DNA of 64,000 nucleotides from CAYQUC01 sp964420605 (GCA_964420605.1 CAYQUC010000007.1:1-64000), one strand, 5' to 3'. Numbered from the stretch's first letter, positions 35,678 to 45,496 are shown. A program made the numbers and translations. Notes: generated from the sequence alone by a model not told the origin.

Positions 35678-36595
35678 ATGACTAAAAATGCCGCATTGAT
35701 AATTAATGATCTTACCAAAAATTACAAAAATTCTGTTCAAGCATTAAAGGGAATTAGTCTTGAAGTTGAACAGGGCGATTTTTTTGCATTGCTAGGACCA
35801 AATGGTGCCGGAAAATCAACTGCAATTGGAATACTCAGCTCCTTGGTTAATAAAACCAGTGGTTCAGTATCCATTTTTGGTTTTGATGTTGATAAAAATA
35901 GAGAGTCAGCAAAAAGTTGCATTGGTCTGGTACCACAGGAGTTTAATTTTAATCAATTTGAAATTGTTGAAGAAATTGTAATTAATCAGGCTGGTTATTA
36001 TGGTATTTCGCGACAAGAAGCAGCAAAAAATACCGAGTACTATTTAAAAAAATTATCATTATGGGATAAACGGCATTCAATGGCTCGGGAATTATCGGGT
36101 GGAATGAAACGGCGTTTAATGATTGCTCGTGCATTAGTGCATAATCCTAAGTTGTTAATTTTAGATGAACCGACAGCAGGAGTTGATTTAGAAATCCGTC
36201 GATCAATGTGGACCTTTCTTCAAGAAATGAATGATAACGGAACAACTATAATTTTAACAACACACTATCTTGAAGAAGCCGAACAGCTTTGTAAAAATAT
36301 TGCTATTATTGATCAGGGTAAAATTATTGAAAATACAGCCATGAAAGAACTATTGGCTACATTAAATAGAGAAACATTTGTATTGAATATTAATAATCCT
36401 CTCAGTAGTGTGCCACAGATTAAAAACTTTGATGTTCGACTGATAGATGAAAGTACACTCGAAGTTGATGTTTCAAAAGAACAGACAATGAATGACCTTT
36501 TTTCTGAATTATCAAATAAAAATATCATGGTTAGCAGCTTACGCAGTAAATCCAACCGTCTCGAAGAACTCTTTATTAATTTGGTAAAATCGTAA
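35678..36595 (+). CDS. ABC-2 type exporter, ATP-binding subunit (YadG-like)
   Basis: A 305-residue ABC ATPase. Walker A GPNGAGKST (40-48), Q-loop near PQEF (86-89), signature LSGGM (139-143), Walker B LLILDEP (159-165) and the H-loop His in TTHYLEEAE. The C-terminal 80 residues are the accessory part seen in drug- and polysaccharide-export ATPases. Together with the next gene it resembles E. coli YadG/YadH (308 and 256 residues), whose substrate is unknown. Start one base after the purL stop. Confidence 0.88.
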   Translation: MTKNAALIINDLTKNYKNSVQALKGISLEVEQGDFFALLGPNGAGKSTAIGILSSLVNKTSGSVSIFGFDVDKNRESAKSCIGLVPQEFNFNQFEIVEEIVINQAGYYGISRQEAAKNTEYYLKKLSLWDKRHSMARELSGGMKRRLMIARALVHNPKLLILDEPTAGVDLEIRRSMWTFLQEMNDNGTTIILTTHYLEEAEQLCKNIAIIDQGKIIENTAMKELLATLNRETFVLNINNPLSSVPQIKNFDVRLIDESTLEVDVSKEQTMNDLFSELSNKNIMVSSLRSKSNRLEELFINLVKS

Positions 36596-36597
36596 TT

Positions 36598-37371
36598 ATG
36601 CGCCTCAAAGATCAATACATAGCATTTCAGACCATTGTAAAAAAAGAAATGTTACGTTTCTTAAGAATATGGATACAAACTGTTCTGCCAGCAGGCATAA
36701 CAATGACATTGTATTTCATTATTTTTGGAAATTTAATCGGCAGTCAAATTGGTAATATTGGTGATTTTAGTTATATGGAATACATTGTACCCGGAATAAT
36801 TTTAATGTCGGTTATTAATAACTCCTACTCGAATGTTGTTTCTTCTTTCTTTAGTGCAAAATTTCAACGACACATTGAAGAAATGCAAGTTTCACCAATG
36901 CCGAATTATATTATTTTGCTCGGATTTATATTTGGCGGTGTTGCTCGAGGATTGATCGTTGGGACAGTGGTTACTGTTGTGTCATTAATGTTCGTTGATT
37001 TAAAAATACATTCAATTCCTATCGCTATTACTGTGGTATTTTTAACCGCAGTCTTATTCTCCATTGCGGGATTAATTAATGCCGTTTATGCTAAATCATT
37101 TGATGATATATCGATTGTTCCAACCTTTGTATTAACACCGTTAATATATCTCGGCGGTGTTTTTTATTCGGTTAATATGTTATCGGATTTTTGGCAATCT
37201 GTTTCATTGTTTAATCCATTGCTCTACATGGTGAATGCTTTTCGTTATAGTTTTTTGGGTGTGTCCGATATAGAGTTAGGAACTGCATTCACTATAATTA
37301 TTTTATTTGTTGTTAGCTTATATCTTGTTGCACTGTATTTACTCAACAAGGGCATTGGTACCAGAGAATAA
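36598..37371 (+). CDS. ABC-2 type exporter, permease subunit (YadH-like)
   Basis: A 257-residue integral membrane protein with six hydrophobic segments. The KFQRHIEEMQVSPMPNY segment in the first cytosolic loop and the later FNPLLYMVNAFRY are typical of YadH and related ABC-2 permeases. It follows the ATPase gene by two bases, so the pair forms one transporter (two ATPases, two permeases expected). Substrate unknown. Confidence 0.87.
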   Translation: MRLKDQYIAFQTIVKKEMLRFLRIWIQTVLPAGITMTLYFIIFGNLIGSQIGNIGDFSYMEYIVPGIILMSVINNSYSNVVSSFFSAKFQRHIEEMQVSPMPNYIILLGFIFGGVARGLIVGTVVTVVSLMFVDLKIHSIPIAITVVFLTAVLFSIAGLINAVYAKSFDDISIVPTFVLTPLIYLGGVFYSVNMLSDFWQSVSLFNPLLYMVNAFRYSFLGVSDIELGTAFTIIILFVVSLYLVALYLLNKGIGTRE

Positions 37372-37399
37372 CACGAGTATGTTTTTATCATCATCGAGT

Positions 37400-37708
37400 T
37401 TATTCAGTTTTACTTGAATTACTTTCTTGAATTAAAACGTAGGGTGCGACAACAACGCATAAAAAACTAGCGTTTTGTTGCTGCCATGTTACTGCCTGAG
37501 TATCAGTTGCTTCAGCAATAATTTCTTCAGATAACGCTTTGGAAATATTGTTTGTGTTGTTTTGAGCAATATCAACGGCAATATCGATTAATTTAGCGTT
37601 AGTTGAGATCACTCGCACAGCTCCCCGAGCAAAATGTTTTTCAAGTTCTTGCCAACACAGTATGCCACTTTCTGATTCTAGGGTTGTTGTTAATTCTTTG
37701 ATGTCCAT
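37400..37708 (-). CDS. DUF2288 protein
   Basis: A 102-residue soluble protein. The LCWQELEKHFARGAVRVIS opening and the late NASFLCVVVAPYVLIQE segment match DUF2288, a small family frequent in cyanobacteria and proteobacteria, with no known function. It converges on the YadH-like gene, 28 bases away, and transcription starts from the spacer at 37709. Confidence 0.8.
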   Translation of the reverse strand: MDIKELTTTLESESGILCWQELEKHFARGAVRVISTNAKLIDIAVDIAQNNTNNISKALSEEIIAEATDTQAVTWQQQNASFLCVVVAPYVLIQESNSSKTE

Positions 37709-38073
37709 CTATTGTAAATCAACCTTATTACGTTTTAAATATTAATGAATCATTATAAACCTTATGACTTAAAATTGTATTAATCGTATTCATCGTTTTA
37801 TTTTTAATACATCGAATCTTTTTTAAATTAGATTGATTTTAGCTGGTTATATTTTATATGTGGAAATGAAATTAATCAGATTTTTTTCTGTGTCATTAAA
37901 CTAAATTCTATGCTGTTGAATTTATTGTCGTTTATAATATAAAATTAACAGGATATGCGATAAAGTATATTTCGGAACTAGTTTATTGCAGCGACTACAA
38001 CTATAGTTTAGAGTGTGTCAATACTATACGTACATTGATTTGTGCAGAACAATCAAGAAGCAATGGAGTTAAA
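37709..38073. other. Intergenic region between DUF2288 and the response regulator
   Basis: AT-rich, 365 bases, no credible gene. It must hold divergent promoters for DUF2288 (minus) and the receiver gene (plus); the clearest plus-strand candidate is at 37916-37943. No other structure was seen. Confidence 0.6.
37916..37943 (+). promoter_or_regulatory. Candidate promoter of the response regulator gene
   Basis: TTGAAT (37916-37921), 16-base spacer, TATAAA (37938-37943). A TATAAT at 37933 is better as a hexamer but would leave only 11 bases of spacer. The gene starts at 38074. Confidence 0.3.
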
Positions 38074-38592
38074 ATGGCAAGCTTGGTATTTAAGAGCCTA
38101 TTTAATCGGACAACAAACACAAAAGACCGCCGAACTCGATCACGAGCATCGAGTGAAAAATCTGAAACAATTTTAATCGTTGATGATTCTCGCACTGTAG
38201 TTCATATGTTGAAATCGGCTTTAACACAAGCTGGTTATAAAACCTTGGCAGCAGCAGATGGTGAACGAGGAATTCAACTAGCACGCTCACACCGACCAGA
38301 TTTAATTTTAATGGATGTCATCATGCCCGGAATCAACGGATTTCAGGCGACGCGTTTATTGCGAAAAGATGCCATCACCCGCGATATTCCTATTATTATT
38401 ATAAGTGGTTCAGAACAAGCAACTGAACAAGTTTGGGTTATGCGCTTGGGTGCAAACGGTTTTATTCCAAAACCGATAGAACGTGGTCAATTGTTTATTA
38501 AAATAGAACAAGCATTAAAAGAACGGGAACTTGCACGACTTAATAGTTTGGCCGCCGAAGAACGACTACTGTCAGATCCATTATACGACTGA
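38074..38592 (+). CDS. Single-domain response regulator, PilG/PilH-like
   Basis: A 172-residue protein. The ATG at 38074 has GGAG five bases upstream, preferred over a TTG at 38035. A basic, probably flexible 30-residue N-terminal segment precedes a receiver domain (31-145) with Asp37-Asp38, phospho-acceptor Asp81 (in LMDVIMPG), Ser111 and Lys133. A helical acidic tail follows. There is no DNA-binding domain. The sequence resembles twitching-motility regulators PilG/PilH, but no pil or chemotaxis gene is near, so the cognate kinase is unknown. Confidence 0.85.
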   Translation: MASLVFKSLFNRTTNTKDRRTRSRASSEKSETILIVDDSRTVVHMLKSALTQAGYKTLAAADGERGIQLARSHRPDLILMDVIMPGINGFQATRLLRKDAITRDIPIIIISGSEQATEQVWVMRLGANGFIPKPIERGQLFIKIEQALKERELARLNSLAAEERLLSDPLYD

Positions 38593-38611
38593 TTTTGGGT
38601 AATTCTCCAGC

Positions 38612-39451
38612 TTACTCGACTTTTGACGTAAGGCTATCGAGTAATCGCTGTGGTAATATTCGTTTTAAAAAGCCAAATAGATAGGTTGGAAACGTGACGT
38701 AATATCGGATATTTGGCCGAGGATTCTCTAGTGCATGAATGACTTTCTTGAGCACGGCTTCGGGTTCAAGGGTAAAGACGCTGGCAGTGCCTTGTTTTTC
38801 TAATCTGCTGATCATCAAATTGTACTTATCTTTATGAGCACTTTCTTCCGATTTTATATTACGATTAAATGACGCTAAGGCATTTTGTCGAAATTTACTT
38901 TTAATGGGGCCGGGCTCAATGAGGCTTATTTTAATATTACTTCCTCGTAATTCTTGTCTCAAGGTATCAGTTAGGCCTTCAAGCGCATATTTACTGGCAT
39001 TATAAGCTCCTCGATACGGTAAACTGACTAATCCTAAAACAGAACTATTTTGAATTATGTGGCCATGACCTTGTTTACGCATAATGGGTAAAATTAGGTT
39101 GGTTAATTCATGCCAGCCAAATAAGTTTGTTTCAAATTGTTCACGCAACACCTCCCTAGAAATATCTTCAACAGCACCGGCTTGTCCGTAAGCGCCATTA
39201 TTAAATAATGCATCTAGCTTACCTTTTGTACAGTTTAATGTTTCTTTTACAGCATTTTGAATGGATAAACTATCTCGGAGGTCCAGATGAAATGCATCAA
39301 AGCCATTAAGTTGTAATCGAGTGACATCTTCTTTTTTGCGTGCGGTTGCAAATACACGATAACCGCGATCTTTTAGACCATTGGCCACACACAGTCCGAT
39401 GCCACTAGAACAGCCCGTAATTAAAATTGATTTTTTAGTATCAGTCGTCAT
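38612..39451 (-). CDS. Short-chain dehydrogenase/reductase
   Basis: A 279-residue classical SDR. The NAD(P)-binding TGCSSGIG lies at 12-19, NNG at 84-86, and the catalytic Ser137, Tyr150 and Lys154 (YNASK) are intact. The presence of Arg38 and Lys39/40 after the second strand favours NADP. The C-terminal 60 residues, which shape the substrate pocket, end in a hydrophobic stretch (PTYLFGFLKRILPQ) that may touch membrane. The type resembles SDRs with wide substrate range; no pathway neighbour is present. Confidence 0.85.
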   Translation of the reverse strand: MTTDTKKSILITGCSSGIGLCVANGLKDRGYRVFATARKKEDVTRLQLNGFDAFHLDLRDSLSIQNAVKETLNCTKGKLDALFNNGAYGQAGAVEDISREVLREQFETNLFGWHELTNLILPIMRKQGHGHIIQNSSVLGLVSLPYRGAYNASKYALEGLTDTLRQELRGSNIKISLIEPGPIKSKFRQNALASFNRNIKSEESAHKDKYNLMISRLEKQGTASVFTLEPEAVLKKVIHALENPRPNIRYYVTFPTYLFGFLKRILPQRLLDSLTSKVE

Positions 39452-39854
39452 AGTGTTTTATTTATTTGTCTTATTGATGTTGTCGACTCCCAAGTTTCAT
39501 TGCTGAAGCATTACTGCTTATTTATATTATAATCGTACTTTTTTACGATTATAACCGACGAGCACAATGAGGCGGATTAGTATAACTATTTTAAGGTTTT
39601 GTTGTGATATCCATGTTGTTGATCCAACTTAAATTGTCTAAATACGATTAAAAATGACACATTTGTGCATTTAATCGAAATTTGAACGGTATTTAGCCGC
39701 ACTAATGGGATACCACTATAAAGATTTAAATTGATTTTCGAAGAAAGGAATATACTGATTTTAAACTAGAAATCAATAGATTATACTATATGACTGTACT
39801 TGATCAATGTAGTCACTTACTGGTTTTATGGTGGTGATTAGGAGTTGTAAATTA
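39452..39854. other. Intergenic region upstream of the FmdB-like gene
   Basis: 403 bases without a credible gene. It contains the 11-bp inverted repeat at 39527-39554 and must carry the divergent promoters of the SDR and the zinc-ribbon gene. An ACGATTA-type word recurs near 39650 as AATACGATTAAAAA. Nothing else was recognised. Confidence 0.55.
39527..39554. repeat. Perfect 11-bp inverted repeat
   Basis: TTATAATCGTA (39527-39537) and TACGATTATAA (39544-39554) around a CTTTTT loop. It could be an operator between divergent genes or a hairpin. The left arm includes TATAAT, so a repressor bound there would block a promoter. Confidence 0.5.
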
Positions 39855-40136
39855 ATGCCTATTTATGAATATAAATGTGAGTCTTGTGGACACGAGATGG
39901 AAGCACTACAAAAAATGAGTGATGATCCGCTCGTTGATTGTCCACAATGTAATGCTAGCACTCTAAAAAAATTAATCTCTGCAGCGGGTTTTCGCTTAAG
40001 CGGAAGTGGTTGGTACGAGACAGACTTTAAAAGTGGTAGCAAGAAAAACGTTACTGATTCTCAAAGCAATTCAGCAAAATCTGGTAGCTCCAGTAATGCC
40101 AGTAGTACTAACGCATCCAAATCTGCTACAAAATAG
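39855..40136 (+). CDS. FmdB-family zinc-ribbon protein
   Basis: A 93-residue protein. The ATG at 39855 has AGGAG ten bases before it; a GTG at 39828 would add nine unlikely residues. The N-terminal zinc ribbon has Cys8, Cys11, Cys29 and Cys32 in the FmdB arrangement (PIYEYKC, then DCPQC). The C-terminal 35 residues are a Ser/Lys/Asn-rich disordered tail. FmdB-like genes often lie just upstream of DUF502 and aspS in proteobacteria, exactly as here. Function unknown; the name comes from a formamide-induced gene. Confidence 0.88.
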   Translation: MPIYEYKCESCGHEMEALQKMSDDPLVDCPQCNASTLKKLISAAGFRLSGSGWYETDFKSGSKKNVTDSQSNSAKSGSSSNASSTNASKSATK

Positions 40137-40164
40137 CCTCCATCCTAACGGAATTAATTAAACT

Positions 40165-40788
40165 ATGTTGTCATTCTTTCGCCGTTCAATAATTGCAGGT
40201 CTATTAGTGTGGGTGCCGCTTGGGGTGACAGTTTTTGTTATTAGTTTCCTCGTCGGGGTGATGGATAAAACCTTGATTTTAATACCAAAACAATACCAAC
40301 CCGAAACGTTACTGGGGTTTCATATTCCTGGTTTGGGTGTTGTTTTATCAATATTAGTTGTGTTTGTGACCGGCGTTATATTCGCCAATCTATTTGGAAA
40401 GCAAATAGTATCTATTGCTGAAGGCATGTTATCTCGTATTCCATTGGTGCGCTCAATCTATGCCGGTGTAAAACAATTAATGGAAACTGTATTTGTTTCA
40501 GGTGGGCAATCGTTTCGAAAAGTATTGTTAATTGAGTATCCACGCAAAGGCTTGTGGACACTGGCATTCCAGACAGGAAAAGAAGTGGGTGAGGCACAAC
40601 AAAAAACCGGACACGATGTGATTAATGTTTACGTACCAACCACACCGAATCCGACTTCTGGTTTTTTTATCATGGTGCCTAAAGTGGATGTCAAAGAACT
40701 TGAGATGAGTGTGGATGATGGCTTAAAAATGTTAATCTCGATGGGAGCGGTGGTTCCTGACAGTCACAGAGTTGTTACTCAAAAGTAG
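40165..40788 (+). CDS. DUF502 membrane protein
   Basis: A 207-residue protein with two N-terminal membrane helices (about 8-31 and 53-78) and a cytosolic or periplasmic domain with TPNPTSGFFIMVP, a DUF502 hallmark. It follows the zinc-ribbon gene by 28 bases and precedes aspS, a conserved gene order. No role is established. Confidence 0.88.
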   Translation: MLSFFRRSIIAGLLVWVPLGVTVFVISFLVGVMDKTLILIPKQYQPETLLGFHIPGLGVVLSILVVFVTGVIFANLFGKQIVSIAEGMLSRIPLVRSIYAGVKQLMETVFVSGGQSFRKVLLIEYPRKGLWTLAFQTGKEVGEAQQKTGHDVINVYVPTTPNPTSGFFIMVPKVDVKELEMSVDDGLKMLISMGAVVPDSHRVVTQK

Positions 40789-40850
40789 TTAAATTAGCTT
40801 TCTAAGGGCTAAATAGATGATATTTGACGCTATTTAGTTGATTTACCGAC

Positions 40851-40879
40851 TTGCACTTCATTGTGGCAATCCGTAATAT
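40851..40879 (+). promoter_or_regulatory. Sigma-70-type promoter of aspS
   Basis: TTGCAC (40851-40856), 17-base spacer, TAATAT (40874-40879). Spacing is optimal and the GC-rich CCGCCC after the -10 is a discriminator of the kind found in growth-rate-controlled genes. The aspS start is at 40941. Confidence 0.5.
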
Positions 40880-40940
40880 TCCGCCCTTAATTAAAGCAAA
40901 ATTGTTATTAAATCAGAATTGAATACAGGACCAAATAAGT

Positions 40941-42725
40941 ATGCGAAGTCATTATTGCGGCGAAATTACAGAAACTCAATTAGATCAAACTGTTACCATA
41001 TGTGGTTGGGTACATCGACGACGTGATCATGGTGGTGTCATTTTCATCGACTTGCGCGATCGTGAAGGTATTGTACAAGTTGTGTATGATCCTGATATTA
41101 AAGATATTTTCTCTAGAGCTGAAGAAGTTCGTAATGAATTTGTATTGCAAGTTACCGGTTTGGTTCGAGCCCGGCCTGAAGGGGCGCAAAATACCAACAT
41201 GACCACCGGAATGATTGAGATTTTGGGTAAAGAGCTAACTATTATTAATCGTTCTGAAACACCACCATTTGTGTTGGATGATGATTCTGTTTCAGAAGAA
41301 CACCGTTTACGCTACCGTTATCTTGATTTACGTCGACCTGAGATGTTAGAACATTTAAAGTTACGGTCTAAAATTACACAAAACCTACGTCGGTATTTAG
41401 AAGATAAAGGTTTTTTGGATATTGAAACTCCAATGTTAACCAAGGCAACACCGGAAGGTGCGCGTGATTATTTGGTTCCAAGCCGAACTCACGACGGCGC
41501 ATTTTTTGCGTTACCGCAGTCACCGCAATTGTTTAAGCAATTATTAATGATTGGTGGGCTAGATAAATACTATCAAATTGTACGCTGTTTTCGCGATGAA
41601 GATCTTCGAGCTGACAGACAACCAGAATTTACTCAAGTTGATATTGAAACAACATTTTTAGATCAAGACGCTATAATGGCATTAATGGAAGGCTTGATAA
41701 CCCAGCTTTTTCAAACGGTCTTATCCGTTGAATTACCAAAACCATTTCCTAAAATGAGTTATGCAGAAGCAATGTCACGCTTTGGATCAGACAAACCTGA
41801 TTTGCGCATCCCGCTAGAATTGATTGATATTGCTGATGTACTTACTGACGTTGATTTTAATGTATTCAGCGGCCCAGCTAATGATCCAAATGGTCGTGTT
41901 GCGATGCTACATTTACCACAAGGTACAAAGTTAACTCGTAAAGAAATTGATAATTACACGAAATTTGTCGGTATCTATGGCGCTAAAGGGCTAGCTTATA
42001 TCAAAGTAAATGAAGTTTCAAAAGGACGAGAGGGATTACAATCTCCAATATTAAAATTCTTACCTGATGAGGCAATAGCAGCTGTATTGTCGCGAACTAA
42101 TGCTGTGGATGGCGATTTGATCTTTTTTGGTGCTGATAAAACATCGGTCGTGAATGAAGCATTAGGTGCATTACGGGTAAAATTGGGTGAAGATCAAAAC
42201 TTAGTATCGGGTGATTGGCAACCATTGTGGGTTGTTGATTTCCCAATGTTTGAATACGATGAAAAAGAAGATCGTTACGTGGCTTTACATCATCCGTTTA
42301 CTGCACCGTCAACTGATAGTGTTGACGAATTAAAGTCAAATCCAAAAACGATGTTATCTAAAGCCTATGACATGGTATTAAATGGCTCAGAAATTGGCGG
42401 TGGTTCGATTCGTATTTATAAATCGGATGTTCAATCGGCTGTTTTTGAGTTACTTGGCATTAGTGAAGAAGAAGCTCAAGATAAATTTGGATTTTTACTC
42501 GATGCATTAAAATTTGGCTGTCCACCACATGGTGGTATGGCTTTTGGCTTGGATCGCCTAGTGATGTTAATGGTTGGCGCAAAATCAATACGTGAAGTGA
42601 TGGCCTTTCCAAAAACGCAATCTGCAAGTTGTTTAATGACTCAAGCACCATCGGTTGTGAGTGATAGCCAGTTAAAAGAATTACATATAAAATTGCGTAA
42701 AAAACAAGAAAAATCAAGCACATAA
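40941..42725 (+). CDS. aspS: Aspartate-tRNA ligase
   Basis: Class II synthetase. 594 residues (590 in E. coli), with the N-terminal OB-fold anticodon domain (about 1-105), catalytic core and the inserted GAD domain of bacterial AspRS. Motif 2 FRDEDLRADRQPEFTQ near residue 216-231 and motif 3 GMAFGLDRL near 532-540 are intact. It could be discriminating or non-discriminating toward tRNA-Asn; no asnS or gatCAB is in view to decide. ATG at 40941. Confidence 0.97.
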   Translation: MRSHYCGEITETQLDQTVTICGWVHRRRDHGGVIFIDLRDREGIVQVVYDPDIKDIFSRAEEVRNEFVLQVTGLVRARPEGAQNTNMTTGMIEILGKELTIINRSETPPFVLDDDSVSEEHRLRYRYLDLRRPEMLEHLKLRSKITQNLRRYLEDKGFLDIETPMLTKATPEGARDYLVPSRTHDGAFFALPQSPQLFKQLLMIGGLDKYYQIVRCFRDEDLRADRQPEFTQVDIETTFLDQDAIMALMEGLITQLFQTVLSVELPKPFPKMSYAEAMSRFGSDKPDLRIPLELIDIADVLTDVDFNVFSGPANDPNGRVAMLHLPQGTKLTRKEIDNYTKFVGIYGAKGLAYIKVNEVSKGREGLQSPILKFLPDEAIAAVLSRTNAVDGDLIFFGADKTSVVNEALGALRVKLGEDQNLVSGDWQPLWVVDFPMFEYDEKEDRYVALHHPFTAPSTDSVDELKSNPKTMLSKAYDMVLNGSEIGGGSIRIYKSDVQSAVFELLGISEEEAQDKFGFLLDALKFGCPPHGGMAFGLDRLVMLMVGAKSIREVMAFPKTQSASCLMTQAPSVVSDSQLKELHIKLRKKQEKSST

Positions 42726-42739
42726 AGGCAATGAACAAG

Positions 42740-42761
42740 CTTCATGGTGCTAGCCATGAAG
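42740..42761 (+). terminator. Hairpin after aspS, weak terminator
   Basis: Perfect 8-bp stem CTTCATGG/CCATGAAG with a 6-base loop, followed by TATTTAT. The T run is poor, so termination is only suggested. Confidence 0.4.
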
Positions 42762-42952
42762 TATTTATGGGATTGTTAAGATATCGAGTTAAAATGCCGC
42801 TATTATTCTTGTAGAATAAGATAATTTAACTGCATGAAAAGTATACGATCATTTAAAAAAATAATAACTCAATTCTCACAGAAGAATAACCATGCTCAAA
42901 ACCAGTTTGTAGTAGGGATGTTTGTGAGTTTGCTTAATGGAAAATAGTGATT

Positions 42953-45484
42953 ATGCAATACTTTAAAAAAGACTGGTTTATTGCATTATTTATTTCTTTA
43001 GTTTTTCTATTAATTGCAAATACTAGCTTCATAAAAGATATTGAATGGACAGCCTATGATTTAGGCGTTCGTTTTTCATCGACCAGACCAGCAAACCAGG
43101 ATGTGGTAATTGTTGCGATTGATGATGCATCTATTCAAGAATTGGGTAGTTGGCCATGGCCGCGTGACATGTTAGCCAAGGTTACCCGCCGAATCTCTCA
43201 AGCTCGACCCAATGTAATCGGTTTTGGCATACAGTTAGATGCACGAGAAAGTACTCGCGGCTTACAGTACATTCAAAAACTTCGAAATGTGTTTAAGAAA
43301 AACTGGGGTAGCACAGGTAAAAGTATTAAACGCATATTAGATCAAGCTGAATCAGGATTGGATACCGATAAAAAGTTTATTGCGAGTTTAAAAAAAGCCG
43401 GCCCTGTGGTTTTGGCAATACCCTATATTGTTGAACAAGCAACAGAAAATGCCATTAAAAACAAATTGGGAAAATATTCAAAACGGTTAACAATCAAAAA
43501 CGTATCCGGTAAGTTAGATCCTAAAGAACGGTTCATGGATCAATTTCGACCAGATTTAATCACGACGGTTGACATCATGTATCCGCCTCTGACAGATTTT
43601 GTCCGCCAGTCAAATGCGATTGGGCACATGAATTTGTTTCAATTAAATAATACCAATGCCAGAATGCAACCGTCGGTTTTGTTTTACGATAAACATTATT
43701 TACCATCATTTTCATTAATGCTCGCATCTCAAACAAATCATATGAAATTAAATTCGATTCAAATCGATTTGGGTGAATCACTTTATTTAGGAAATTCCAA
43801 GGTTATCTCGGATCCGCAACTACGCTTGTATCCTTATTTTTATGCTAGTCGTGGAAATAAGCCGGCATTTAAAATGATTTCAATTAAAGATGTCTACAAC
43901 AATAATATACGTTCAAGAGATTTTCGTAATAAAACCGTACTGATAGGGTTAACTGCAAGCCAGTACGCAGTACTCATGGACACACCTCTTGGTAAGTTGC
44001 CCCCTATTTTAGTGAGCGCAAATACCGTCTCTAGTATTTTGAATGGTGATTTGTACCACCGGCCTGGCTGGGGCTCATGGTTTCAATTAGCCGTATTATT
44101 AATTGTGGCATTATATTTAATGTTTGCGTTACCCCGGTTTCGAGTAGTTACCGGCCTTGCCTTTAGTGTGTTATTTTTAATTGCACTGTTTAACTTACAC
44201 TTTATATTAATGGTTTCTGAATCAATGTGGGTGCCGCTAATGTTACCCTCATTGGCCTTAATAACAGGGCATTTATTATTAATGGTTAAACATGTATTTG
44301 AGTCAAATGTGGGTAACATTAAAGCCGAGTTATCTGATGCGAATCAATTACTGGCTCAATTATTTCAGTCAAGTGGAAATCTAGATCAAGCTTTTGAACG
44401 GTTTCGAAAGTGTGTCGTTGTGACTAACGATTTACTCGACCAAATGTATAATCTTGGATTGGATTATGAACGTAAACGACAATTCAATAAGGCTGAGTCC
44501 GTATTCAGATATATCCTTAACAATGATCACAAATTCAGGGATGTACAGGACCGTTTAGAGCGAAACAAACAAGCTTCAGCAACTTCGGTGTTAACGACCG
44601 GTACGTCTGCAACGGGTAATAGTACTTTGGTACTTAATACCACGGGTATCCAAAAACCCATGTTAGGTCGATATTTGGTTGAAAAAGAAATTGGACGTGG
44701 CGCGATGGGTTTGGTCTATCTCGGTTCTGATCCAAAAATTGGACGAACCGTCGCAATTAAAACCATGTCCTTGGGTACCGAGTTTGAAGGTGATCAATTA
44801 CAAGATGTTAAAGATCGATTTTTTCGTGAAGCTGAAACAGCTGGACGCTTAAATCATCCAAATATTGTTACTATCTATGATGTTGGTGAAGATCAAGAGT
44901 TAGCTTATATCGCTATGGATTTCTTAAAAGGCGAGAATCTGTTAGCTTATTGTCAGCCTGAGACATTACTTCCAGTTATTGAAGTAATAGATATCGTTAT
45001 AATGGTAGCTGAGGCATTAGAGTATGCTAGTAGCGAGAATGTTGTTCATCGTGATATTAAACCAGCCAACATAATTTACGATAAAGCAAACAGTATTGTG
45101 AAAGTGACCGATTTTGGAGTGGCGTGTTTAACTGATGTCAGTAAAACAAAAACGGGTACAATTTTGGGTAGTCCTTCATATATGTCACCCGAGCAGCTAG
45201 CGGGTAAGAAAGTGGATGGCCGTTCTGATTTGTTTTCATTAACGGTGACTTTATATCAAATGTTAGCCGGTGAGCTACCATTTATTGGAGAATCACTTGC
45301 GAGTTTAATGTACAAAATTGCAAATGAGAAGCACCCAGATGTTCGCATGTTTCGTCCGGATTTGCCACAATGTGTGAGTAAGATCATTAATAAAGGCTTA
45401 CAAAAAGACGCTGAAAAAAGATTTCAAAGTGGTATTAAGATGATAAATACTCTAAAAAGATGTAGAGATAAATTAAACGACTAA
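42953..45484 (+). CDS. CHASE2-domain serine/threonine protein kinase
   Basis: An 843-residue membrane kinase. N-terminal helix (about 6-26), CHASE2 periplasmic sensor (about 30-360, with VVIVAIDDASIQELGSWPWPR), three helices (about 365-440), a short TPR-like helical stretch (450-535), a linker, and a Hanks-type kinase (about 570-840). Kinase motifs: glycine loop GRGAMGLVY, catalytic Lys603, HRDIKPAN with catalytic Asp701, DFG, and an APE-like SPEQL. A GTG six bases upstream (42947) is an alternative start with better Shine-Dalgarno spacing. It heads the phosphatase/FHA genes that follow. Confidence 0.9.
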   Translation: MQYFKKDWFIALFISLVFLLIANTSFIKDIEWTAYDLGVRFSSTRPANQDVVIVAIDDASIQELGSWPWPRDMLAKVTRRISQARPNVIGFGIQLDARESTRGLQYIQKLRNVFKKNWGSTGKSIKRILDQAESGLDTDKKFIASLKKAGPVVLAIPYIVEQATENAIKNKLGKYSKRLTIKNVSGKLDPKERFMDQFRPDLITTVDIMYPPLTDFVRQSNAIGHMNLFQLNNTNARMQPSVLFYDKHYLPSFSLMLASQTNHMKLNSIQIDLGESLYLGNSKVISDPQLRLYPYFYASRGNKPAFKMISIKDVYNNNIRSRDFRNKTVLIGLTASQYAVLMDTPLGKLPPILVSANTVSSILNGDLYHRPGWGSWFQLAVLLIVALYLMFALPRFRVVTGLAFSVLFLIALFNLHFILMVSESMWVPLMLPSLALITGHLLLMVKHVFESNVGNIKAELSDANQLLAQLFQSSGNLDQAFERFRKCVVVTNDLLDQMYNLGLDYERKRQFNKAESVFRYILNNDHKFRDVQDRLERNKQASATSVLTTGTSATGNSTLVLNTTGIQKPMLGRYLVEKEIGRGAMGLVYLGSDPKIGRTVAIKTMSLGTEFEGDQLQDVKDRFFREAETAGRLNHPNIVTIYDVGEDQELAYIAMDFLKGENLLAYCQPETLLPVIEVIDIVIMVAEALEYASSENVVHRDIKPANIIYDKANSIVKVTDFGVACLTDVSKTKTGTILGSPSYMSPEQLAGKKVDGRSDLFSLTVTLYQMLAGELPFIGESLASLMYKIANEKHPDVRMFRPDLPQCVSKIINKGLQKDAEKRFQSGIKMINTLKRCRDKLND

Positions 45485-45496
45485 GATATAAATAAT

